A stretch of 64,000 nucleotides of DNA, taken from contig JBHGNT010000013.1 in assembly GCA_043228905.1 (NCBI GenBank), positions 19,220,001-19,284,000 of the forward strand. The letters are read 5' to 3'. A model generated the notes under the pieces. The model was not told the DNA's origin. It saw only the letters and a program-made list of their open reading frames with translations, and did no database searches. The stretch's first letter is position 1. Each line of letters opens with the position of its first letter. Made by a program: the position numbers and the translations under genes. Below, piece after piece: positions 35,871 through 46,262 of the stretch. Source of the stretch: Azolla caroliniana. Taxonomy: Eukaryota > Polypodiophyta.

Positions 35871-37872
35871 TTACAATATGGAGCCACCGGTCGCAGGTGC
35901 AAATCCTAATACCGATCGTGCCCACTCGTCCACATGAATCCGAAGTGAATCCACTTCGCGTTTGGTGAACCACATCTCTGTGCCTTGTAACCAAATATGT
36001 ATAAGAACACATCTATACACAATCCACATGAACAAGGAATTGCAATTACACTTACAAAAGTCGAAGATATCCATCCTTGTAAGAACTCCCTCACCAACAT
36101 TTGGATAGTCTTCATCACATAAAAGCCACAATCCCAACAATTTGGCTGTGTTGGGATGTGCAGTACCTGATGTCGACCATTGGGCACAATGGTGTGGTCT
36201 GACGGTTCAGATGAAATTGTCCGAATCGCCAACTCTGCCATTCTCCGCATGTTGTCTGTTGCTGGTCTGTTCAATGGATCGCAGAAGACTACTTTGCTAG
36301 TTAGCTTAGAAGCTTGTTGTCGCATGGTGAACCACAAGTTCCAATGCCCATCAAGCACGCTCGGAATGAACGTAATCTCACATTGCGCAACTTTCTTAAG
36401 GATGTCTTGCTCCTTCATTGCCTGCTGGTGTAGCTGCACCCATAGTGGGTCGACGATGGTGAAGCGTTCTGTCACCTCGAGTGGCAATGAGTATTCCATC
36501 CACAACGTGAATAAGGTCATAGTCCATGTCGATGCCATTTCACGGCTCTTGCATATGGTCTCAAGATCTGACTCGGTAACATCAAGGGCCATATCGAGAC
36601 GTGGGCAAGTTAGCTGGTACCTGAATGCATGGAAATATGTAGTTTTGAGTAGGTAAATCACACTCCATGTCAATTAGTAAGATACTAGTTTATATTTCAC
36701 TTAAACCCTACCTGGAAAAGTGTTTATTTGGGGTTTGAATCCATAACCTTATGCCCTTGCCATGTTGAATTTGAACTATGGCCACATCCGATGCAGCGTC
36801 ATCTGAATCTGATGTTAGGGAAACAACATCAGTGTTTGACTCGACCTCCTTCCGTCGGATTGGCATTTTCGGTCGTCTCCGTCTCGGTGGAGTGGACACA
36901 CCACCCTCAGATGGGTTTTGACTCTCATCCACATCCGTGGACACACCCTGCGGTTGGGTGGATATCCCCGCCTTTTTACACTGTTTCACCACAATAAGAC
37001 ACATCTTATTATCTGAATTTTGCCAATAAACCCTCCAACAATCTGAAATGAAATCCTCACTCATACTTACATAAGAATCCAAACCAGCTGCTATCTTCTT
37101 CGTCAACATCTCCAAACGCTCATCCTTATTGGAGTCGTATATAGTCATCTCTTTGTTCATAAATCGTGCCACGAACTCTGCCTGTGTGTCAAGACGGAGT
37201 TCACCAGGAATAGAGTTGTATTTCGAAACAGCCCTAACCTTCAACTTTCGGATATATTTTTGTCGATTTCTGTAGTACTTGATTTCCGGGTCCATGAATC
37301 TTTTGAGTGATCTTTGACGCTCATAACTGTTAAAGCATGCCCCCAGAATACCCTCCTCCTCCTCTATACGCATCCCTCGTGGTAGGACTACGTCTATTGC
37401 ATGTTCTCTGCGTAAATGTGACTCCATGTCACTTTTTTTCCGATACCACCTTGGCGAGAGGCGGCAAAACTCAGTGTAGATACATGCACGAGCCTTGTTC
37501 CCATTTGCATCTCTTCCAACCTTATACAACAAGTCGGGACGAGGAGCAACTATTCCTTCTGCACCTGTGTTACATATTTAAGATTGACATAAAGATTGGC
37601 ATAAAGATTGAGATATTGCAACGACACCAAATCCACATACCATTTGGAGGAGCATCTTGGTCCATTTTGTCCCCACTCGTACACATGTCGGCTCCTCGAC
37701 TTCGCCAATGTCTTCTAACGAAGACCCTTTAACAAATCACGAGTCAACATACATGCATCAAACCCTAAACCATTCTTGGGGGAGATTGGTTCGTGACATA
37801 CCTCTCTTGAGTTGGATATATATCACTGTTATCGAAATCCCACCAATCTTTGTACTTGGAGTTGGAAGTCAT
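35871..37872 (-). CDS. ULP1-like C48 cysteine protease gene carried by MULE-1, five exons
   Basis: Minus-strand exons 37872-37802, 37726-37641, 37564-36712, 36620-36056 and 35975-35871 splice in frame (all GT-AG) to 559 residues. The last exon is supported by MULE-4, where its homologue has the same length and stop. Exon 3 has a Cys/His finger (C...RWYRKKSDMESHLRREH) and a basic/Ser-rich linker. Exon 4 holds the ULP1 fold: LDGHWNLWF (His429), VFCDPLNR (Asp451), TQPNCWDCGFYVM (Gln495, Cys501). All catalytic positions are present. Such enzymes cleave SUMO or related modifiers; in a MULE the target could be the transposase or host chromatin proteins (inference). The probable 5' UTR exon ends near 38943, with an intron to TAG|ATG at 37873. 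Exact boundaries are by eye. Confidence 0.82.
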
Positions 37873-38166
37873 CTACCACCATTCAAGTAATCAAACATTT
37901 TTTGATTTTAGTACTCAAACACACAAAATATCAAGTTTAAGCAAGCAAATCATTAAAACCAACAATCAAAATATAGATGATTAAATCAAGTTTAAGCAAG
38001 CAAATCTAGTGAACGCAAGATCATAATAAGTTTGATAGGCCTCACCTATAGTGTGGATAAGAGTGGTTACATCCTCTTCTAGATTATGCCTTCAAGATAC
38101 TGGCTGGGATTAGAGTGGCTGGAAATCAACAAAGCCTTGCCTATTAGATCCTATTATACTTCACTT

Positions 38167-38872
38167 ATGGTCCATACAATCTTCTTGTCTATAGTGACTC
38201 TAAACCCTAAAGCTTAAACATGTCTATGCATCAATATGGTCCATACAATCTTCTTGTCTATAGTGACTCTAAACCCTAAAGCTTAAACATGTCTATGCAT
38301 CAATATGGTCCATACAATCTTCTTGTCTATAGTGACTCTAAACCCTAAAGCTTAAACATGTCTATGCATCAATATGGTCCATACAATCTTCTTGTCTATA
38401 GTGACTCTAAACCCTAAAGCTTAAACATGTCTATGCATCAATATGGTCCATACAATCTTCTTGTCTATAGTGACTCTAAACCCTAAAGCTTAAACATGTC
38501 TATGCATCAATATGGTCCATACAATCTTCTTGTCTATAGTGACTCTAAACCCTAAAGCTTAAACATGTCTATGCATCAATATGGTCCATACAATCTTCTT
38601 GTCTATAGTGACTCTAAACCCTAAAGCTTAAACATGTCTATGCATCAATATGGTCCATACAATCTTCTTGTCTATAGTGACTCTAAACCCTAAAGCTTAA
38701 ACATGTCTATGCATCAATATGGTCCATACAATCTTCTTGTCTATAGTGACTCTAAACCCTAAAGCTTAAACATGTCTATGCATCAATATGGTCCATACAA
38801 TCTTCTTGTCTATAGTGACTCTAAACCCTAAAGCTTAAACATGTCTATGCATCAATATGGTCCATACAATCT
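38167..38872. repeat. 69-bp minisatellite, ten near-identical copies, each with a telobox
   Basis: ATGGTCCATACAATCTTC recurs every 69 bp from 38167 to 38857: ten full units plus a partial one, identical as far as I can read. Every unit contains TAAACCCTAAA, the plant telobox. It lies in the inferred 5' UTR intron of the ULP1-like gene. Perfect homogeneity implies very recent expansion or assembly replication. Confidence 0.95.
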
Positions 38873-39120
38873 TGCTTGTTTTCATTATTATTAATAAGCG
38901 ATGAATATAACATTGTGGAAGATATAATAACAAGGAGCATACCTGGGAATAGTGATGGAGGAGATCGATTTGTGATGGAGGACCGACGATTTGTGCAGCC
39001 ACAGACGATTTGTGATGGAGGAGCTCCCACCTCTTTCCCGGCAAACCCAACCTGTCAATCTCGTTTGAAAAAATGACAGATTATGACAGGTTTAGGGCTT
39101 TTATAGACATCCCTAAAGGA

Positions 39121-39400
39121 GTCTCCCAACCTGGATAAACAGGTCTCCCAACTGTTTTAAAAATCAACAGTTGGGTGACCTGCTTCTTTTATTGAGTTGG
39201 TTGGGTGACCAACTCAATATAAACTCTAAAGGAGTCTCCCAACCTGGATAAACAGGTCGCCCAACTGTTTTAAAAATAAACAGTTGGGTTTTTAAAACAG
39301 TTGGGTGACCTGCTTTTTTTTTTGAGTTGGTTGGGTGACCAAATCAACCAAAAATTTAAAAAGAAAACGGTTGGGAGACCTCTGACAGGGTTGGGCGACC
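39121..39400. repeat. MULE-1 right subterminal motif array
   Basis: Two units of about 115 bp (from about 39114 and 39226) each contain GTCTCCCAACCTGG, CCCAACTG and CAGTTGGGTGACC. Further GGTTGGGNGACC copies run to the TIR. The motif is the one at the left end, mostly inverted, with some copies in both orientations. Confidence 0.85.
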
Positions 39401-39404
39401 GCCT

Positions 39405-39547
39405 GCGTAGCTTTTTTTTTGGCGCCTTCTTCCTCATCCAAATCAGACGGTGCAGATCACACGCGCCTTCTCTGAGCGACCTGCACCGTCTGTGGCCGCG
39501 ATTCCCTCACCAGGCCTCTTTATGATTTGTGTCATAATAGACACGTC
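39405..39547. repeat. MULE-1 right terminal inverted repeat
   Basis: Reverse complement of the left TIR, including the T9 run, the palindrome AGACGGTGCAG...CTGCACCGTCT and GGCCGCGATTCCCTCACC. The outer limit near 39547 is approximate. Confidence 0.88.
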
Positions 39548-40539
39548 GGTGCGGAAGGCAACAAGATTGCTCGTGTCTATCTGCTACCAAATCATAAGTA
39601 GGCATGGTGAGGGAATCGCGGCCATGGACTATGCATGTTGCTCTGACATCTCGGTTGCCCAACCACATCTGGTCGCCCCAACTCTAACCGTTGCAGGTCG
39701 CCCAACCGTTCAGAAAACTTAGTCTTAATAACATAAAATCATCTTAAAACATAAAACTTAACACTTCAAAAAATACACAAACTGAGACTTAACAACAAAA
39801 AAATCAACTTTAAAACATAAATCGGGATCGAGTGCTATCATGATGATTAGTCCTTGATTAAGACGAGGGTTTAGGGTTTATATGATTAAAACCGTTATTT
39901 TTGTTGTTTAATCATTTCAGGTTGTTGGCGGGGTTGTTGGTGGTTGGCGGTTGGCGGTTGGAGACTTGTTGAGAAAGTTGGTCGACCTGGATATTTGCAT
40001 CGGACAACTTGATTAAAATAGGTTGGAAGACCTGATTAAATTAGGTTGAGCGACCACCATAATAGGTTGGGCGACCTAATTAACAAGTTGGGCAACTTCA
40101 TTATAGGTTGGGCCAAGTGATTAATAGGTTTGGCGACCTGATAATCGGTTGGGTGACCTAATTAATAGGTTGAACAAAATTGCATGCAATGAATCATTGT
40201 CTTGAGATAAAAAACTCGAGACTGACAACAACATTCTCTGAATCGCTCACAGTTGAGATCCAACAAAAACTTCAGATAAACTATTTTCATTTTTTGAATC
40301 ATGGACACATTGGATCAAAAACTTGAGTAACTACTTGACATCAAATTTTTTAGATAAACAACAACATTTTCTGAATCAATTATTTTTTGAACCAACACTA
40401 ATTGAAAATGGGTAGATAGTCCATTGATAAGGCTATTTGATATATAATGTGTGGCATTTTTGCCATATAGAAATCCGGCGTATACAAAATATAAGGCCAT
40501 ATTTACAAAATCCGTTGTATACAAAAATTACAACCTTCA

Positions 40540-41091
40540 ATCCTCAAAATAGCCCTAACCTTCAACTTCTAGATGTATGATTGCCGATTTTTATTTACTT
40601 GATTTCGAGGTCTATGAAACACTTTAGCGATCTCTGGCGCCCATAGTTTTTGAAACATGGCCCTAGAGTACCCTCCTCCTCTATCCTCATCCATCCCTCA
40701 TGGCAACACTATGTCAATACCATGTCTCTTGAGTAAGTGTGTTTCCATGTCACATTTTTTGTGATACCATCTTGGCGATTTGTGGCAAGACTCAGCCAAG
40801 ATACATGCATGGGCCTTGTTCCCTCATGCATCTCGCCCAACCCTATGCAACGAGTCCAACCTCATACATTGCTTGGTCCAACCTCCCTCCACCCTCAGAA
40901 ATGTCAGATGTACAACTTCTCCAAAGTCTTCTGACAAAAACCTTGGAAACAAATAATTGGTAACCATACATGCATCACTAATCATTACCACTAGAAATCA
41001 AAATTTATTCATGAACCTCCCTTGTCTTGGATATATGTCACTGTTATCGCAATCAAACCACTCTTTGTACTTGGACCTAGCAGCCATCTAC
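40540..41091 (-). pseudogene. ULP1-like gene 5' fragment in MULE-2
   Basis: The first exon is recognisable at 41091-41021 (starting MAARSKYKEWFDCDNSDIYP, like MTSNSKYKDWWDFDNSDIYP of MULE-1), preceded by an AG acceptor next to the ATG as in MULE-1. Bases of about 40540-40910 match MULE-1 exon 3 (37220-37560) with frameshifts. The catalytic domain is missing. Confidence 0.72.
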
Positions 41092-41124
41092 ACGATCAAG
41101 CATTTAAAGCAAAATTCTAAAATC

Positions 41125-41275
41125 AAGCAAAACCTAAACCCTAAATGAAGCAAAAGAAATAATATTAAAAAATCAAGTAAAGCCCTAAACCCTAAATCAA
41201 CCATTTTCTAAAATAAGTAATCAAACACATCCAATATTATCTTTAATCAAGAAAACACTAAACCCTAAATCAAGC
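41125..41275. repeat. Telobox cluster upstream of MULE-2 ULP1 fragment
   Basis: AAACCCTAAA occurs three times (about 41134, 41184 and 41260), at the position corresponding to the telobox-bearing minisatellite of MULE-1. Confidence 0.7.
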
Positions 41276-41776
41276 ACACCCTCCACTACTTCAGAACCAT
41301 TTTCATGAAAAATATGATTTACACCAAAAAATATTGCAAAAAAAGTAGAAACAAGTAAAATATATACATGGGAATTAAGCAGGTGGACATGGCAGATGTG
41401 GCAAATGCACGTAGTCAATGGTTATCTGGTTGAAAACCTTCTTCACAGCGAAAAACCCTAACAATCTCATTTAAAAATGTGAGAAAATGATAGGTTTCAA
41501 GGTTTTATACATTAGGTTGGGCAACCACACGTTGGTTGAGTGACCTGTTTTGTCAGTTGGGAGACCACATTAGGTAGTTGGGAGACTGAATAGTGGTTGG
41601 GCGACCAAAGTGTCAAAGTTGGACAACCTCTGACAATTTTTTATTCGCGTGTTTTTTTAAATCCAAATCGAACGATGTAGATGGCACGCGCCCTCACATG
41701 AGTGACCTACATCGTCCATGGCAGCGATTTCCTCACCAAGCCTATTTATGAGTTAGTGGTAGATAGACACATCGTA

Positions 41777-41859
41777 AGATTCAGGATAAACATGGAGGGG
41801 GTCAAATATGAAGGGATCTACCCTTCATATTTGATCCGCTCCATGTTTATCTTGAATCT
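41777..41859. repeat. Near-perfect 39-bp-arm hairpin between MULE-2 and MULE-3
   Basis: Arms 41777-41815 and 41821-41859 are reverse complements with three mismatches, separated by a 5-base loop (ATCTA). It could be a tiny foldback element, a junction duplication or a small-RNA source; see findings. Confidence 0.9.
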
Positions 41860-41875
41860 CTAGTCTCTCTAGATG

Positions 41876-43779
41876 CTCGTGTCTATTTGCAACCAATATT
41901 AAATAGGCCTCATGAGGGAGTCACACTTGCTGATAATCCTATGAGCTATGTGCACTGTCAAATCATATCCACAAAAGGCACATGCCCATTTTTAACCTGA
42001 CTCTATTCTTGCATTTATCGTGTCTAACCCCTGACTCTATCCATGCATTTGCCACGTCTAACCTAACTCTATCTACCCTCTGTCACATCTAACCCGACTA
42101 TATCCAACTTGAGTCACCTCTACCATACTTGTGCCCATGCGTCTGTCACGTCTAACCTGAGTTTGTTCTTGCCTCTGTCACATCTAATCTGGCTCCTGAC
42201 TAGGACATCTAACACAACTAACCCAACCCAATTTCGTAACCCATCTACCTGATTCTAACACGACCAACCCAGCCCAATTTCACAACCCATCTACTTGATT
42301 CTAACACGGCTACCTACATCTAACTCAACCCGAATTTCTGAAGTGACAAGAAACTTCAAAGATCACAAAATTTCAGTCACCAAAAATTTCAAAGATCCAC
42401 AACCAGAAACTTCAAATATCATGAGAGATCAATAATCCAATTAATCCAAAATTTCAAATTGAAATGATTTTTAGATTTCAACTATCATAAAAATTTCAGC
42501 CCTATAAATTGCCAAAGATGTCACATATTCAAAGACCAAAAACTTCAAAGATCAACCATTTAAAAGAGACCAAAAACTTCAAAGATTAGGTATTTTCAAA
42601 GAAATGAACTCCAAATATCACACACATTTATGTTTTTCAGATTTTGAGAGACCAAAAATCCAGATTTTCAGATTTTGGGATAACAATAACCCAAAATTGA
42701 AGATATAAAAAGTTTATTCATACATATTAAGTGATCAAGATCTAGGAGTTTTAGATTTAAAAACTCTAGGCACCGAATTATCAAAAGTCACAGGACCTAA
42801 ACAAAAACCAGAGATCATTGCTCTTTGTTTAGTGGATGGTAAAATACACCCACAATTTTTGCAACAATCAACATTATAGTACCTTGAAGTCAATGTCAAG
42901 CCATCACAATGCAAAAACCAAACCTTCTTAGTCTCACATATTGGCAACTGCCTCTTAGCACAATGAGCACTTCCCTATGGTCTTCTAGTGTATGTTTTGG
43001 TCTTGTTTGGTGAGCTACCAATAAGTTCTTGTTGTTTGGTGAGCAAACACTATGTATAATTCTTACATGACTCGACTCTTCATGCACCTCCATGCGTTCA
43101 AATTGAGAGGTGCACCCTTTGCGAAATCTTTTAAAGATTAAACCATGACCTTAACTATTCCTAATAAATCTTTAACCATTAGTTTGTATGTACCTTGATT
43201 GAAGGCAAAAAATATTAGGGAACAAAACATCAAGGGATCCACATCGTCCTCAAATGTCATTGAAGTTCCTAATGTGATGAGGTTTCCTCCAATTCAAATA
43301 TAATATCTTCTACTTCCTCTTCACAAACATCTATAATTTGGTTACGTTTTAAACCACCCAAATCTAACATGATTGCAATGTGAAAATGGTAGATGTGTAG
43401 GTGAAAATGATAGGAATATGAAAATGGATCCTCTATTTTCAGATTTTGGTAGCTGTGGATGTGAAAGTTACTTTGGTATTTGCCAATGTGCCGTAGGAAT
43501 GACTTTGATGAAAGGTGGTCGTTTGTCAACTGATTCATTGAAATGTGATCATTATAGGTCGTTGGCTCATTAGTAAATTTGGTCAGGTTAGTTGTTGGTT
43601 TAGATTATTGACCCATGTAAGATGCCAATCACGTTTAGTTGGGTTTAAACATTTCCTTGGGTTAGATGATATACATGGGGCCGGGTTAGTATATTGGCCT
43701 AGGTTAGGTGCAAGTCACATTGGGCTTGGGTTATAACATTGCCCCGGATTAGATGCATGTGGTAAGTTGGGACATTTCT
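41876..43779 (-). mobile_element. MULE-3: deletion derivative with divergent motif arrays
   Basis: The left end has CTCGTGTCTATTTGCAACC, ATTAAATAGG and GAGGGAGTCAC, matching the TIR pattern. No right TIR is visible before Copia-1 starts at 43780, so that end was lost or displaced. Near both ends it has arrays of CATCTAACCYG (about 41955-42330) and its complement GGTTAGATG (about 43590-43760), instead of GGTYRCCCAAC. The interior holds CCAAAAACTTCAAAGATC repeats (about 42340-42620) and a shortened transposase gene. Confidence 0.68.
42735..43270 (-). pseudogene. MULE-3 transposase, internally deleted
   Basis: The N-terminal part (43263-43060) matches MULE-1 around VDPFMYCSARYIAF and RGAPLNLHAWRRMKSR. 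The C-terminal part (about 43040-42820) matches LIGSSPN and the zinc ribbon (LHCDGLTLTSR, VDCCKNCG). About 800 codons between them, including DDE and SWIM, are gone. At the junction GTTTGGTGAGC is repeated, consistent with repeat-mediated deletion. Confidence 0.75.
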
Positions 43780-43886
43780 TGTTGAAGATAAATGTACAAG
43801 CTCAAATTGACATGAGTTATGGTTGTTTATGTTTATAAAGATGTATGGTGAACATTTATCAAAAGACTCTAGTGAATAGCATATAA

Positions 43887-44751
43887 TGTTGGGAGATAGG
43901 TCCCTCCGGATGGGAAGGGAGAAGAACAGTGCCGACGAACAATCTCGGCCGAGGCCGAAACCGGAAGAGGAGTACCCGGCTACGGAGAGCCGGATGATAT
44001 AGGCCCGGTGTGAACCGGATGAGGAGTACCCGGCTACGGAGAGCCGGATGATACAGGCCCGGTGTGAACCGGATGAGGAGTACCCGGCTACGGAGAGCCG
44101 GATGATACAGGCCCGGTGTGAACCGAATGAGGAGTACCCGGCTACGGAGAGCTGGATGATACAGGCCCGGTGTGAACCGGATGAGTAGTACCTGGTTACG
44201 GAGAGCCGGATGGTGCAGGCCCGGTGTGAACCGGATGAGGAGTACTCGGCTACGGAGAGCCGGATGGTGCAGAACCGGTATGAACCGGAGGAAGAGACAT
44301 ATTCGTAAATATGTTTCTGAGAGCCCATTGTGGTTACATTTGTAAATAGCCGAAAAGTAATATTAGTATAAATATGACTTAGGGCAAACTTTTAGTAACT
44401 TTTGTTGTCATTCTTCCTTGTTGGTGCAAGAAGAAGAGAGAGCGCGTAACTGTACAGAGAGAGAGAGAGAGAGAACGAGGTCGTTGCCTCTGTTGTAACC
44501 GCCGCTTGTGGCGAAGATCGTGAGCCCGAGGTCGTTGCCTCCGTGTACTCACTGTTTTGTACATTCATACATAGTGACAGTTTGCAGCCTGTGGGCTGCC
44601 GTGGTTTTTCCCCTAGTTTGGGGTTTTCCACGTTAACCTCTTGTGTACCATTTCTCTTCTTTGTGTTGTGTTCTATTTCCCGTTCTCTGTGTATGAAAAG
44701 AATCTCGGTTGTGGCCGAGCGTTGCGCATAAGGAACCTTGCGTTCCCGACA
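43887..44751 (+). mobile_element. Solo LTR of a second Copia-type element, with 5-bp TSD
   Basis: 865 bp, TGTTGGGAGA...TCCCGACA, flanked by perfect TATAA duplications (43882-43886, 44752-44756), inserted in the Copia-1 5' LTR. It has a TATAAATA box (about 44370) and the TTTTTCCC...GGGTTTTCCACGTT stretch common in Copia LTRs. The absence of internal sequence indicates LTR-LTR recombination. Confidence 0.88.
43967..44290. repeat. 54-bp tandem repeat inside the solo LTR
   Basis: GAGGAGTACCCGGCTACGGA recurs every 54 bp (43967, 44021, 44075, 44129, 44183, 44237), six units with increasing divergence. The period is divisible by three, so it creates a long minus-strand repetitive frame that I do not regard as a gene. 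Confidence 0.93.
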
Positions 44752-45236
44752 TATAATGGGTAAATATATGTGGTAGGTGAGAATTAGACACAAAATCAGT
44801 GGCTACAAAAGTGGAGTCTAATAGGCGAGTCAAGTTGTAAGTAGCTAGCATAAAACATAAGGTATAAAAATAGGTATAAAACATGTTCCATATAGACAGA
44901 AAAGAGGAGAGCAAGAGGAATACCTTGAGTGTCATATCTAAGTGAGAAGTTCTATAGATTGTCTTTGATATACATTGTTAGTCTCTCTCTCACGTTTCTT
45001 TGGTATCAACTATTTTGTAAGATTCATATCGTACTAAATATATGGCCATTTCTTATGCTTTAATACTTGTTGGAAAGCTCTTTTTGTGTAGTGTTTGTGT
45101 ATAAAATATCAGTCTCAGATTCGACATATTATCTAAGTTATCAATTTGAGAGTGACAGGTGTCTGTCCATGTATTGAACCTACAACGGTTCACTATACAC
45201 TTCTTACTGTGAATAGGAGGAAAAATTCTCCACAGT

Positions 45237-45248
45237 TGGTATCAAAGC
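45237..45248 (+). other. Copia-1 primer binding site
   Basis: TGGTATCAAAGC, two bases after the LTR end, is one mismatch from the initiator-Met tRNA complement TGGTATCAGAGC. Confidence 0.85.
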
Positions 45249-45392
45249 TTGGCTAGTGTAAAAGATTCATCAACAATCCTCGAGTTGAAGAAAAGCAAAA
45301 AGAACTAAAGAGAAAGGGGGAGATTCACGAAACAAGAGTAGAGGACTACACAATTATTAGAGGTAACCCTCATTATCTTTGATATATTTTGA

Positions 45393-46262
45393 ATGACTGA
45401 TTTGGGTCAACAAGTAGAGAAGTTGGATAAAGATAACTACCCTATATGGAACTTTAGAATGACCAACTAACTAATGGGCAAAGGCTTGTGGGGTATGGTG
45501 AGCGGAGAGGATGCTCAACCTAAAATTGATTAAGCTACAACCACCAAAGCCCAAAGGAGACAAGGAAAAGAATGGGAAGAGAGGAATAGGAAAGTCATGT
45601 TCCTCATTTCACAAGTAATTACTAATTCCATGGTAGGGCATATTCAACATCTAAAAATTGGTAAGGATGCATGGGAAACTCTTGAAAAGATGCATTCAAC
45701 AAGTACAAAAACTAGGAAACTTCAACTAAAAAATGAGTTCAACACAATTAAGAAAAGTTCAAGTCAATCTATAGATGAATATACATTGAAGATCAAGGAG
45801 CTACGAGATGCTTTAGCTTCTATTGGCACAATAGTTGAAGATGAAGATCTTGTGTGTTGTATTTTCAATCGATTGAGAGAAGATGGAATATGGAAGCCTT
45901 TCATAATGTCCATGAATTTGAAAGATGAATATCCAAAGTTTGATCAACTACTCCCTCATCTTGTCATAGAAGAGCTTAGCTTCGGTGCTTTCAAAGGGAA
46001 GGATAGCTACAACCAGGTGTTGTATGCAGGTCAAGGTAAAGGAAGGATTTCAAGTGGAGGCTCAAGAAGAAAAGGAAGAGGTCACAACAACTTCAACTAC
46101 AATCAAATTAATTTGGAGGAAAACAAGGATGGATCAAATGACAACACACAAGGAAGAGGCCGAGGAAAATTTAGAGGAAGAGGTCGAGGTTTCTACAACT
46201 CTCACAAAGGTATAATATGTTATCATTGTGGTAAAGTAGGACATTATGCTAGTGATTGTTAG
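45393..46262 (+). pseudogene. Copia-1 gag
   Basis: The ATG at 45393 begins MTDLGQQVEKLDKDNYPIWN, the usual Copia gag start, with two early in-frame stops (near 45468 and 45528). From 45597 it is open: UBN2-type capsid (SQVITNSMVGHIQHL, AWETLEKMHS), an Arg/Gly-rich basic stretch, then one CCHC knuckle CYHCGKVGHYASDC directly followed by TAG where functional relatives continue. The nucleocapsid would package element RNA. Confidence 0.85.

Larger units (their letters stand above)
31107..39547 (-). mobile_element. MULE-1: Mutator-like element with transposase and ULP1-type protease genes
   Basis: About 8.4 kb bounded by inverted repeats of about 140 bp (31107-31250 and 39405-39547). Inside, from left to right, are a motif array, the transposase gene (-), a 115-bp-period repeat, a 52-bp motif repeat, a five-exon ULP1-like gene (-), a 69-bp minisatellite and a second motif array. 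Angiosperm MULEs of the Kaonashi type are known to carry ULP1-like C48 protease genes, and this has that architecture. No convincing 9-bp target duplication was seen, so the outermost bases are uncertain by several nucleotides. Three partial relatives follow to the right. Confidence 0.82.
39570..41773 (-). mobile_element. MULE-2: internally deleted derivative
   Basis: The left end has CTCGTGTCTATCTGCTACC, then AATCATAAGTAGG and GGTGAGGGAATCGCGGCC. The right end (to about 41773) is the inverted equivalent ending AGATAGACACATC. Flanks share AAGATT (39561-39569 versus 41774-41782, 6 of 9 matches), a weak target duplication. Motif arrays occur at about 39650-39712, 39940-40170 and 41512-41640. 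The transposase gene is absent; only ULP1-gene 5' exons remain. It could move only with help from another copy. Confidence 0.75.
43780..45234 (+). repeat. Copia-1 5' LTR, split by a nested solo LTR
   Basis: Bases 43780-43886 and 44752-45234 align with the 3' LTR (50121-50700). It ends CTCCACA directly before the primer site. Confidence 0.88.

Noticed and set aside
35871-37872. Host ULP1/ESD4 SUMO protease gene
   Set aside because: It lies inside TIRs, and fragments of it occur in neighbouring MULE copies, so it belongs to the element.
38167-38872. CRISPR-like regular array
   Set aside because: Units are contiguous and identical with no unique spacers, and the context is a plant nuclear transposon; it is a minisatellite.
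38167-38872. Interstitial telomere
   Set aside because: Each 69-bp unit has a single telobox, not TTTAGGG runs.
39561-39569. Firm 9-bp target duplication for MULE-2
   Set aside because: Only 6 of 9 bases match the right flank, so it is mentioned as weak support only.
43699-44328. A 209-codon minus-strand frame with an 18-residue repeat
   Set aside because: It is the 54-bp tandem array of a solo LTR; the period divisible by three keeps the frame open by default.
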